Assembly (NCBI GenBank): GCA_937903135.1
Contig: CALDAH010000024.1
Location: 1-64,000 of the forward strand
From: an uncultured Alphaproteobacteria bacterium
GTDB taxonomy: Bacteria > Pseudomonadota > Alphaproteobacteria > Rs-D84
DNA length: 64,000 nucleotides
Direction of reading: 5' to 3'
The position numbers were made by a program, and so were the translations under genes. The notes beneath the pieces are model-generated. The model saw only the letters and a program-made list of their open reading frames with translations. It ran no database searches and was not told the DNA's origin. Positions 1 through 7,493 of this stretch are shown in pieces; position 1 is the first letter of the stretch, and each line of letters starts with the position of its first letter.

Positions 1-22
1 CGCGGGAAAACCGCGGTAATTC

Positions 23-98
23 TGGTGCCGGTGATAGGACTTGAACCTACGACCCCCTCATTACGAATGAGATGCTCTACCAGCTGAGCTACACCGGC
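23..98 (-). tRNA. tRNA-Thr (CGU anticodon)
   Basis: Read on the minus strand, the sequence folds into a full cloverleaf. The acceptor stem GCCGGTG pairs with CACCGGC, the D-arm is GCTCAGCTGGTAGAGC, the anticodon loop is TTCGTAA with anticodon CGT, and the T-arm contains GGTTCAAGTCC. The discriminator base is A and CCA is encoded at 23-25. It would read the threonine codon ACG. Confidence 0.95.
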
Positions 99-227
99 AA
101 CGCAGACACTCTACACCATGTTTTGATTAATTTCCAGTATTAATTTGCACCCGTCTGGGATTTCTATCGTATGGCGATAAAGTCGCGTTTTTGTATATCA
201 TATACGCATAACCAAGGCGGGATTAAT

Positions 228-875
228 ATGTGGAATTTTATCGCTTATTATGGATTGATTTCTATTAAACTTGTAATGGCGATTGTTACCGCTGCGATAT
301 TTTTAAAGTTTTTTAATACCGGTCGCCAGCTTAAACAAATGACGCCGCTGGATATTATTTTAAACTTTTTATTAAGTGCGATTTTATCTAATTTTATTTT
401 GGATTCATCCATAACGATAATTGATTTTGCTGTGATTGTTTTAATATACGGGGTGTTGTTATATCTGATAAATTTTATAACATTTCAAACCAGTATCGGG
501 CGGCGAATATTTGTTGGCGTCCCAAAGGTTATTATTCGTAACGGTGAATTTGACGCCGATACAATGAAACGATTGCGTATTAACGCCCGGGACGTTGCCG
601 CTGCAATGCGTCACCAGGATATTCATTCACTAAAAGACGTTAAAACCGCCCAGATTGAACCGAATGGAACATTAACGGTTATTAAAAAAGGGCAACATCA
701 ATATCCGATAATCTTAATTGATAACGGGATTATTGTCCCGGACGCGTTGATTAAGATAAATCGCACGGAAAAGTGGCTGCTGCGCCAGCTAAAAATCAAG
801 AAGATCGCCGACCCGGATGATGTTTTTATCGCGCAGTGGAATAACGGCCGGCTGCAGATAATAAAAAGAAACTAG
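228..875 (+). CDS. DUF421 (YetF-like) inner-membrane protein
   Basis: A 215-residue membrane protein. Three hydrophobic helices lie within the first 90 residues, followed by a soluble C-terminal part with the DUF421 pattern: a GVP-KVIIRNGEFD segment, a basic helix with an RHQDIHSLKDVKTA stretch, and a TLTVIKKG strand. The family role is unknown; members are small membrane proteins with a cytosolic YetF-type domain. The ATG at 228 is chosen because AAGGCGGG lies about seven bases upstream; an upstream in-frame ATG at 171 has no such site. Its stop codon overlaps the stop of the convergent mnmG through one shared CTAG. Confidence 0.8.
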   Translation: MWNFIAYYGLISIKLVMAIVTAAIFLKFFNTGRQLKQMTPLDIILNFLLSAILSNFILDSSITIIDFAVIVLIYGVLLYLINFITFQTSIGRRIFVGVPKVIIRNGEFDADTMKRLRINARDVAAAMRHQDIHSLKDVKTAQIEPNGTLTVIKKGQHQYPIILIDNGIIVPDALIKINRTEKWLLRQLKIKKIADPDDVFIAQWNNGRLQIIKRN

Positions 876-2515
876 CCACGGATTTTACGTAAAACGACCA
901 TAATACCGGCAGGTGTCATTCCCGGAATTCGCGACAGTGCCGCAATGTTTTCCGGTCGCGCCGCGGATAGTTTTTCAATTAATTCATTCGTCAGCCCCGG
1001 CAGGTTTTGATAACAAAAACCGTTCGGGATTTTTAATTCGGCATCACGTCGGTATGCGGCAATCTCGCGTTCGTTGCGCTGAATATATCCGGCATAGAAA
1101 CGGTCGTTTTCGGCAATTTTTTCCGCCCGCAGTGCATATTTTTCGTCATACTGACGCTGTGATATCAACCCTGCGTTAACGGCAATTTCGCCCAGGCGCG
1201 CAATCGCATTATCCGCCCGCAGCGACAGGCGATATTCCGCCCGTGATGAAAACATACGATACGGTTCATCCACGCCGATGGTCGTGATGTCGTCAATCAT
1301 AACACCTATCATTGAATTTGTGCGGTCAATGCACACCGGCGCGATCCCCAGCGCACGTGCGGCAGCATTTGCCCCGGCGATAACGCCCTGGGCGGCGGCC
1401 TCTTCGTAGCCGGATGTGCCGTTTATTTGCCCCGCAAAGAACAGTCCCGGGATATCAATAGACTCAAGCGTCGCCGACAGCGCGCGGGCATCAATTGCAT
1501 CGTATTCAATCGCATAGCCGTATCGTATAATCTCTGCGTTTTCCAGTCCCGGGATTGTACGAATCCATATATCCTGGATATCCGCACCAAAGCTGGTTGA
1601 AATCCCGTTTGGGTATATCAGCGGGCTGTCCGCACCTTCGGGTTCAAGGAATACATGATGCGATGTGTGTTCGGGGAATCGCATAACCTTATCCTCAAGG
1701 CTTGGGCAATAACGTGGGCCTGTGCCGCGAATATCCCCGTTATACATCGGGGCGTTTGATATATTATCGCGAATAATCTGATGGGTTTGCCCCGTTGTAT
1801 GCGTAATATAACACGATGCGTTATGGTTATTATCTGCGACCGGTGCGGAAAACCAATCGTGCGGCGTGTCCCCAGGTTGCGGTTCGCATACGGCAAAGTT
1901 TATTGATGATTTTAATAGCCGCGCCGGCGTCCCCGTTTTCAGGCGCATGATTTTAAACCCGGCCCGGCTTAGAATCGGGGATATATTTTTATCCGCCGCC
2001 TGGTACGTTCCATCATCACATAGCCGCCCCGATGATATCTTTTCCGTCCCGCGGGTAACGACCCCGGCTAAAAAAGTACCTGTCGTAATAACAATTGCGC
2101 GGGCGCTGTATTCGCCCCCAACGGTTTTATTTTTTAAATCAATTGATGTAACCGGCCCGGTTTTTATATGAATATTTTTATATTCGCTGATGATGTTTAC
2201 CACCGCACGATGATACATATCGCGGTCAATCTGGGCGCGCAGTGCCTGGGTCGCTGCACCGTGGGATGCGTTCAGCGTACGCCAATGAATTCCGGCCGCA
2301 TCGGCCGCGCGTGGCATAACACCGCCGAATGCATCTATCTCGGCGACCATTTGGGATTTACCCGGCCCGCCGATACTGGGGTTGCATGACATCGCGCCGA
2401 GATCCCGGATGTCGTGTGTAAACAATCCAACCGATGCACCACGGCGTGCGGCGGCCGCCGCGGCTTCTACCCCGGCGTGTCCTGCACCGATAACAATTAC
2501 ATCAAATTCAGTCAT
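872..2515 (-). CDS. mnmG: tRNA uridine-5-carboxymethylaminomethyl synthesis enzyme MnmG (GidA)
   Basis: This is the FAD-dependent partner of MnmE, which installs (carboxymethyl)aminomethyl groups on U34 of several tRNAs. The N-terminal dinucleotide fold has GAGHAGVEAA at residues 11-20, followed by the GidA signatures MSCNPSIGGPGKS and GTFLAGVV. Further on are GLFFAGQINGTSGYEEAAAQG and SSRAEYRLSLRADNA. At 547 residues it is about 70 shorter than most MnmG proteins; the shortfall lies in the C-terminal helical, MnmE-contacting region, although the final PEN-AALSRIPGMTPAGI motif is retained. The start overlaps the fabG stop by one base (TAATG), so the two are likely translated together. rsmG-parA-parB, often its neighbours, lie about 31 kb away. 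Confidence 0.95.
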   Translation of the reverse strand: MTEFDVIVIGAGHAGVEAAAAAARRGASVGLFTHDIRDLGAMSCNPSIGGPGKSQMVAEIDAFGGVMPRAADAAGIHWRTLNASHGAATQALRAQIDRDMYHRAVVNIISEYKNIHIKTGPVTSIDLKNKTVGGEYSARAIVITTGTFLAGVVTRGTEKISSGRLCDDGTYQAADKNISPILSRAGFKIMRLKTGTPARLLKSSINFAVCEPQPGDTPHDWFSAPVADNNHNASCYITHTTGQTHQIIRDNISNAPMYNGDIRGTGPRYCPSLEDKVMRFPEHTSHHVFLEPEGADSPLIYPNGISTSFGADIQDIWIRTIPGLENAEIIRYGYAIEYDAIDARALSATLESIDIPGLFFAGQINGTSGYEEAAAQGVIAGANAAARALGIAPVCIDRTNSMIGVMIDDITTIGVDEPYRMFSSRAEYRLSLRADNAIARLGEIAVNAGLISQRQYDEKYALRAEKIAENDRFYAGYIQRNEREIAAYRRDAELKIPNGFCYQNLPGLTNELIEKLSAARPENIAALSRIPGMTPAGIMVVLRKIRG

Positions 2516-3243
2516 TAAAAGCGTCCCAGACCGCCGTTAATATTCAGCGTTTGACCGTTTATATACGACGCTTCGTCGGATGCCAAAAATACACATGCGT
2601 TTGCAATATCGTCCGGTTCGCCAAAACGTCCTGCGGGGATTTGTGATAAATACGCAGATTTCTGTTCATCGGATAAAACATCTGTCATCGGGGTTTTTAT
2701 AAATCCCGGTGCGATGCAGTTCGCGGTAATCCCGCGCGATCCCAATTCCGCCGCGATTGATTTAGTCATCGCGATCATCCCGCCCTTTGACGCGGCATAG
2801 TTCGCCTGGCCCGGGCCGCCGATTACACCGATAATTGACGCCATATTAATAATACGCCCGAAACGATTTTTCATCATAGGCATAACAGCCGCGCGGCACA
2901 TTTTAAAACACGATACCAGATTGGTATTAATAACATCATTGAACTGTTCGTCGGTCATACGCATTAACAATGTATCTTTTGTAATACCGGCGTTGTTAAC
3001 CAGAATATCAATTTTTCCGGCGGATTCAATTGTATTCATAATTAATTCAACCGCGCCGCCGTCGGCCGCTAAATCAGACGGGATTTTAATATATTCGTCG
3101 CCGAATTCTGAATTCAGCTTTGCGATATTACGTCCCGATACAACGACGGTTGCGCCGGCTTCTTTCATTTTTTTTGCGATTGCACCGCCGATCCCACCGG
3201 TCGCACCGGTTATAAGGGCCACTTTTCCTGATAGATTAAACAT
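2515..3243 (-). CDS. fabG: 3-oxoacyl-[acyl-carrier-protein] reductase FabG
   Basis: A short-chain dehydrogenase that reduces 3-oxoacyl-ACP with NADPH in the type II fatty-acid cycle. The cofactor motif TGATGGIG is at about residues 12-19, NNAG at about 83-86, and the catalytic Ser-136, Tyr-149 and Lys-153 sit in the segments NMASIIG and ANYAASKGG. At 242 residues it has the normal FabG length. It lies four bases downstream of fabD on the same strand and is coupled to mnmG downstream, forming a fabD-fabG-mnmG transcription unit. Confidence 0.95.
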   Translation of the reverse strand: MFNLSGKVALITGATGGIGGAIAKKMKEAGATVVVSGRNIAKLNSEFGDEYIKIPSDLAADGGAVELIMNTIESAGKIDILVNNAGITKDTLLMRMTDEQFNDVINTNLVSCFKMCRAAVMPMMKNRFGRIINMASIIGVIGGPGQANYAASKGGMIAMTKSIAAELGSRGITANCIAPGFIKTPMTDVLSDEQKSAYLSQIPAGRFGEPDDIANACVFLASDEASYINGQTLNINGGLGRF

Positions 3244-3247
3244 TATA

Positions 3248-4123
3248 TTATATCTCCAATTTTTTAGCGTTAAGTTCTGAACATATCCGCGGGGTAAGTC
3301 CCGTTAAAACACTCCCCGGGCCGATTTCTATTGTTTCGGTTATTCCAAGTGACGGCATCGCCAAAACACTTTCGCGCCAGCGCACCCCGTGCGTTAGCTG
3401 GTATATCAGCGCTTCCTTTATCTCGTCTGGGTCGGTCATCGCGGCGGCTGTTTTATTTGATATCAGCGGCGATTGTGGTGTTTTGATTTCTATTCCCTCT
3501 AATGCGGCGCGCATCTGATCGGCGGCCGGCGCCTGCATGCGGCAGTGAACAGGTACAGACAGTGCCAATGGCATTGCGCGTTTTGCGCCGGCCGATTTTG
3601 CCGCTGCCATCGCGTTTTCAACAGCGTCCCGCGGGCCTGATATTACAACCTGGCCGGGGGAGTTATCGTTTGCCACGTCGCAGTCGTTTTCACTGCATAT
3701 CGTGCGAACAGTTTCAATATCCAGCCCCAGTATCACAGCGGTCAGCCCGTCGCCGACCGGAACGGCCGATTGCATCGCGTTGCCGCGCGCGCGCAGTAAT
3801 CGTGCGGTATCGGCCAATGTTAATGCACCGGCCGCGCACAGGGCGGTATATTCGCCCAGGCTGTGCCCGGCAACGTATGGCGTAATCGCCGCGCCCGATG
3901 CGCGCAGCATTGCAATTGATACCGCCATAATCGCCGGCTGAACATTCGCCGTCAGCGTCAGCTCGTCCATCGGGCCGTTGAATATAATATCCGACAGCTT
4001 TTGATTTAATGCGTCGTCTACCTCGTCAAAAACGGCACGGGCGGCGGCATTGTTTTCATATAATTCGCGTCCCATACCAACGGATTGCGACCCTTGGCCG
4101 GGAAAAACAAATATAGAAGACAT
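3248..4123 (-). CDS. fabD: Malonyl-CoA:ACP transacylase FabD
   Basis: This enzyme transfers malonyl from CoA to acyl carrier protein, supplying extender units for fatty-acid synthesis. The N-terminus carries the family motif FVFPGQGSQ. The nucleophile elbow GHSLGEY has Ser-88 as the expected nucleophile, and a VPVHC segment near residue 197 carries the partner histidine. The length of 291 residues is slightly below the usual 310. The start is supported by AAAGGAG upstream. It is the first gene of the fabD-fabG-mnmG unit; no fabH, plsX or acpP lies beside it. Confidence 0.95.
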   Translation of the reverse strand: MSSIFVFPGQGSQSVGMGRELYENNAAARAVFDEVDDALNQKLSDIIFNGPMDELTLTANVQPAIMAVSIAMLRASGAAITPYVAGHSLGEYTALCAAGALTLADTARLLRARGNAMQSAVPVGDGLTAVILGLDIETVRTICSENDCDVANDNSPGQVVISGPRDAVENAMAAAKSAGAKRAMPLALSVPVHCRMQAPAADQMRAALEGIEIKTPQSPLISNKTAAAMTDPDEIKEALIYQLTHGVRWRESVLAMPSLGITETIEIGPGSVLTGLTPRICSELNAKKLEI

Positions 4124-4207
4124 CTAAACTCCTTTTACCGGGTAATTATAGACGGGAATTTCCCAATGCGCAAATATTATCGTAATAATAATTATCAGAA
4201 CAGATGA

Positions 4208-4750
4208 TTAGATTTTTCGTATACTAAATTCGCACCCGCAATAGTTTTGACGGTAAAAATCAGATGCCCGTCCGATATCGGTGCGCAGTTTTTCATCCCA
4301 TTTTATCGGGACATAACAGACATTGCCATCGCATACACTGGCCGCGGCGTCGTCAACCTGATCCTGGCTTTTATGGCGCGATACCCCCAGAACGGATGCA
4401 ATGGCGTTATAACCGTGTTCCCGGGCGAATTGGTGGGCAAAGCGAAAACGAAACTTAAAACATTGACTGCAGCGTGCGCCGCGTTCAGGTTCGTTTTCCA
4501 TCCCGCGCATGGCATCGCGCCATTCGTCGTGATTATAATCACCGACGGCATATTTTACGCCACATGCCTGGCAGTATTTTATCTGTTCGGCCAATCGTTT
4601 TTGATATTCATCGGCCGGGTAAATATTTGGATTAAAAAATAAAACGATAAAATCAGATACGTTTGGTATTGCGCCATCGGCCAGTTGCCGTATTGCCCCC
4701 GCGCTGCATGGCGCACAGCATGATACTAAAACCAAACGTATATCTGACAT
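4208..4750 (-). CDS. queH: Epoxyqueuosine reductase QueH
   Basis: QueH (DUF208) catalyses the last step of queuosine synthesis in tRNA, reducing epoxyqueuosine; it is the non-cobalamin alternative to QueG. The 180-residue protein has the family cysteines: the adjacent pair in VSCCAPC (Cys-11, Cys-12, with Cys-15), the RCSQC motif near residue 94, and further cysteines near the end (YCGCEFS). The segments NPNIYPADEYQKR and VLGVSRHKSQ also match the family. It lies four bases downstream of a small unknown gene, which itself follows metG. Confidence 0.9.
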   Translation of the reverse strand: MSDIRLVLVSCCAPCSAGAIRQLADGAIPNVSDFIVLFFNPNIYPADEYQKRLAEQIKYCQACGVKYAVGDYNHDEWRDAMRGMENEPERGARCSQCFKFRFRFAHQFAREHGYNAIASVLGVSRHKSQDQVDDAAASVCDGNVCYVPIKWDEKLRTDIGRASDFYRQNYCGCEFSIRKI

Positions 4751-4753
4751 ATA

Positions 4754-5056
4754 TTATCTTGAATTACGGCGACGAAATGATTCTTTGATTTTGTTAATTT
4801 TGCTAACAACTTCTTTCAAAGACTGAATACCATACAGACCGATATTTACCTCATAGTTTTCATCTTCATTTCTCGAAGAACATGACATAGGGATATTCGC
4901 CTGCATTTTTTCGGCAAAATAACATCTAGGAATTAAATTTGTCGCGCACTTTTTTTCTTTTGTGCAGTTGGTGCATTGCTTGTTTGTTACGTATACGAAA
5001 TTTCCTCTTCTTTTGTCTGCGTCGCGCAAAGAAACTTGAATTGTTACAGTTGGCAT
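4754..5056 (-). CDS. Hypothetical small cysteine-containing protein
   Basis: A 100-residue protein that I do not recognise. Cysteines at about residues 28, 31, 37, 45 and 59 (QCTNC, KKCA, RCYF, MSCSS) suggest a metal-binding knuckle. The rest has a strand-rich start and a basic C-terminal helix ending RRRNSR. There is no signal peptide. The ribosome-binding AGGAA overlaps the metG stop codon and the start follows that stop by three bases, so translation is probably coupled to metG; queH follows four bases later. Its coding sequence is visibly more AT-rich than metG and queH, which hints at insertion into the operon. Confidence 0.7.
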   Translation of the reverse strand: MPTVTIQVSLRDADKRRGNFVYVTNKQCTNCTKEKKCATNLIPRCYFAEKMQANIPMSCSSRNEDENYEVNIGLYGIQSLKEVVSKINKIKESFRRRNSR

Positions 5057-5059
5057 GTT

Positions 5060-7084
5060 TTATTCCTGTTTTTTTATTATTGTATTAACCGGTGTCCCAA
5101 GCTTAGTGTTTTGGGGTAATTCAATAATTTCATTACTGTTATTCCCAACGCCAAGCTCTGCTTCGCTGCACATCATACCATAGGATTCTGTGTTTGCAAC
5201 AGTTTTTTGTACAATAATTTTTTTTGTACCGGCCGGATGGCTGCCAACCGGGGCCAATGCGCCGATCATTCCGGGGCGTACATTTGGTGCGCCGCATACG
5301 ATTTGAATATCATTATCTGTGCCGTTGTCAACTGTTAAAATGTGCAGATTTTCGCGGCTTGGGTGCTGTTTTACCGAAACGATTTTCGCAGCGATAACCG
5401 GTGCGATATTTTCATCTTTTTTCGGGGCAAACTGTTCGGTCAACGCGGCGACCGTCGCATCGTCAATTCGTGTAAACAGGTTTTCCGGGACGGTGAAATT
5501 TTCCCCATCGGCGATTCGTTTTTCAAACATTTCCGGCCACGAGAGGTCGTGATGGGCAGCGAATATATCGCGCATTTTTTTCGCCGCCGTCGGAATAAAC
5601 GGTGCGGATACCCGGGAATAGAGATCAATTAGCTGGAAGCAGTTATTTAAAACCGCCGCGGCCGCGTCAAGGTTGCCATCCTTAACCATTGCCCAGGGGG
5701 CATTACGGGTCATATATTCGTTCCCAATCGCATACAGGCCACGCAGTGCCGTAATCGCGGCGCGGAATTCACATCCGTCCAGTGCCGCGGTCAGATCGCG
5801 CAGCTTTTCATTTACATCCATGCGAAGTGTTGCGTCGTCCGCCCCGGCCGCCGGGACGGACGGGCCGAAATTCTTTTCGGTCAGTTTACATACGCGGGAT
5901 ACAAAGTTCCCCAGCATGCCATTTAGATCTTTGTTAACAATATCGGCAAATCGGGCGATCGTAAAATCTGTATCGTCTGTCTCGGGCGCGGATGATAACA
6001 GCGCATATCGCCATGCGTCGGCCGGTGCGATCGCGATCGCAGAATCTAAAAATATCCCGCGTTTTTGCGATTTTGAAAACTTACCACCTTCAAAATTTAA
6101 AAAGTTCATAGACTTTAACATATCCACCGTTTTCCATCCGCCGTTCATCGCCAGCTGCTGCTGGGGGAAAAATACAGCATGGAATTTAACGTTATCCTTG
6201 CCCATAAATTGCGCATAGTGTGTATCCGGATTTTGCCACCAATCGGCCCAGTTTTTGTTCGCAATCTGGGATATTGATACATAACCCCATGGGGCGTCGA
6301 ACCATACATAAAAAACCTTGTTTTCATAGCCTGGTTTATTAACAGATATTCCCCATGGTAAATCGCGGGTAATGGATGTATCGCGCAGCCCTTCCTTGGC
6401 CCAGCTGTCGGCAATCGCGGCCGCTGTTTTTGACCATGCCGGCGCGTGGGTTTTCAGCCATTCGCGCCATTGACCCTCGACCCGCGATGCCAAAAAGAAC
6501 AGATTTTTAGTAGCGCGCATTTCAATCCTGGACGATCCGGAAATCGCACTGCGCGGTCGGATTAATTCGGTTGCCTCGTACGTGGCGCTGCATTTATCGC
6601 ATTGATCGCCGCGCGCCGCGTCATAACCGCATTTAGGGCATGTGCCGATTAACTGACGGTCGGCCAAAAACATATTATCATCAACAGAAAACGGTTGAAT
6701 GGTTTCGCGTTCCTCGATCAATCCCTGATCATCCAGGCGCGTAAATAATTCATGTATCAGTGCCTCGTGTTCCGGGGTATGTGTGCGCCCATAGAGATCA
6801 AATGACAGGTTAAAATCCTGCGTTGCCCGGATATGCTTCTCATAATATCTGTTATTGTATTCAATTACCGGAATCCCTTCCTGGGCGGCACCGACGACGG
6901 CGGGCGTACCGTGTTCATCGGCACCGCATATATATAAAACATCGCGGCCACAGGCACGACAATAGCGCGCGTATACATCCGACGGCAGCCAGCATCCGAT
7001 CAAGTGTCCCAGATGCAGTTCCCCGTTTACATACGGCAGTGCGGATGTAATCAGATATTTTTGTTTGGTTTTATTTGTTGTCAT
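5060..7084 (-). CDS. metG: Methionyl-tRNA synthetase with C-terminal tRNA-binding domain
   Basis: Charges tRNA-Met. It is a class I synthetase with HLGH at residues 24-27 and KFSKS at 335-339 as the signature motifs. A zinc knuckle is formed by CPKC (149-152) and CDKC (162-165). The anticodon-binding helices span about 390-540. Residues 562-674 form an OB-type tRNA-binding domain whose motifs (IVCGAPNVR, SYGMMCSEAELG, EIIELP) resemble the N-terminal tRNA-binding domain of PheT more than the usual MetG/Trbp111 appendix. It precedes the small Cys protein and queH in one leftward unit. Confidence 0.95.
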   Translation of the reverse strand: MTTNKTKQKYLITSALPYVNGELHLGHLIGCWLPSDVYARYCRACGRDVLYICGADEHGTPAVVGAAQEGIPVIEYNNRYYEKHIRATQDFNLSFDLYGRTHTPEHEALIHELFTRLDDQGLIEERETIQPFSVDDNMFLADRQLIGTCPKCGYDAARGDQCDKCSATYEATELIRPRSAISGSSRIEMRATKNLFFLASRVEGQWREWLKTHAPAWSKTAAAIADSWAKEGLRDTSITRDLPWGISVNKPGYENKVFYVWFDAPWGYVSISQIANKNWADWWQNPDTHYAQFMGKDNVKFHAVFFPQQQLAMNGGWKTVDMLKSMNFLNFEGGKFSKSQKRGIFLDSAIAIAPADAWRYALLSSAPETDDTDFTIARFADIVNKDLNGMLGNFVSRVCKLTEKNFGPSVPAAGADDATLRMDVNEKLRDLTAALDGCEFRAAITALRGLYAIGNEYMTRNAPWAMVKDGNLDAAAAVLNNCFQLIDLYSRVSAPFIPTAAKKMRDIFAAHHDLSWPEMFEKRIADGENFTVPENLFTRIDDATVAALTEQFAPKKDENIAPVIAAKIVSVKQHPSRENLHILTVDNGTDNDIQIVCGAPNVRPGMIGALAPVGSHPAGTKKIIVQKTVANTESYGMMCSEAELGVGNNSNEIIELPQNTKLGTPVNTIIKKQE

Positions 7085-7107
7085 TCTTTGTCGCCCTTTT
7101 TTCTGCT

Positions 7108-7136
7108 AAAACAAACGGATGCCAACGGGCATCCGT
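7108..7136 (-). terminator. Terminator or attenuator hairpin between tRNA-Val and metG
   Basis: The nine-base arms ACGGATGCC (7115-7123) and GGCATCCGT (7128-7136) enclose a four-base loop. On the minus strand they are followed by TTTGTTTT. It lies downstream of tRNA-Val and 24 bases before the metG start, so it may end the tRNA transcript or attenuate metG. Confidence 0.65.
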
Positions 7137-7211
7137 GAAACCCCGTTAAAATTTTTATTTAAGATTAATTATACATTCGCATTATTAAAATATTCCCGAT
7201 ATATAAATCAA

Positions 7212-7288
7212 TGGTGGGTGGTATTGGACTCGAACCAACGACCTTTACGATGTCAACGTAACGCTCTAACCAACTGAGCTAACCACCC
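7212..7288 (-). tRNA. tRNA-Val (GAC anticodon)
   Basis: A minus-strand cloverleaf with acceptor arms GGGTGGT and ACCACCC, D-arm GCTCAGTTGGTTAGAGC, anticodon stem TTACG/CGTAA with loop TTGACAT, and T-arm GGTTCGAGTCC. The anticodon GAC reads valine GUC/GUU codons. The discriminator is A and CCA is encoded at 7212-7214. Confidence 0.95.
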
Positions 7289-7357
7289 AATCGGCCTATA
7301 TTATATTATTATTTTTACTAAAATCAATCAAAAAGGTTATCCCCGGGGCAAAGAATC

Positions 7358-7386
7358 TTGACTTTTTGCGTGTTTTATGGTATTAT
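7358..7386 (+). promoter_or_regulatory. Strong sigma-70 type promoter of the tail-fibre gene
   Basis: The -35 box TTGACT (7358-7363) and the -10 box TATTAT (7381-7386) are separated by exactly 17 bases. Transcription would start near 7393, about 100 bases before the start codon of the tail-fibre gene. Confidence 0.75.
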
Positions 7387-7405
7387 ATAAATCACAACAC
7401 CACAA

Positions 7406-7430
7406 GGGCAGCATAGCGTGCCCGTTTTTT
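7406..7430 (+). terminator. First tandem terminator-like hairpin in the tail-fibre leader
   Basis: GGGCA (7406-7410) pairs with TGCCC (7419-7423), with an inner GC/GC pair and one bulged G, and six T follow at 7425-7430. It lies only about 13 bases after the predicted transcription start, inside the leader. Confidence 0.65.
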
Positions 7431-7447
7431 ATAAAAATTATATTTTT

Positions 7448-7470
7448 ACGCACCCCCGGGTGCGTTTTTT
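7448..7470 (+). terminator. Second tandem terminator hairpin in the tail-fibre leader
   Basis: ACGCACC pairs with GGTGCGT around the loop CCCG (7448-7465) and runs into six T. It is a textbook intrinsic terminator placed 24 bases before the tail-fibre start codon, in the same direction as the gene. Confidence 0.75.
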
Positions 7471-7493
7471 ATTTAAAAACAAAAGGATTTATA

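Noticed and set aside
7377..7493. An N-terminal extension of the tail-fibre protein
   Set aside because: The extension would be encoded by the promoter and the two terminator hairpins and has no ribosome-binding site.
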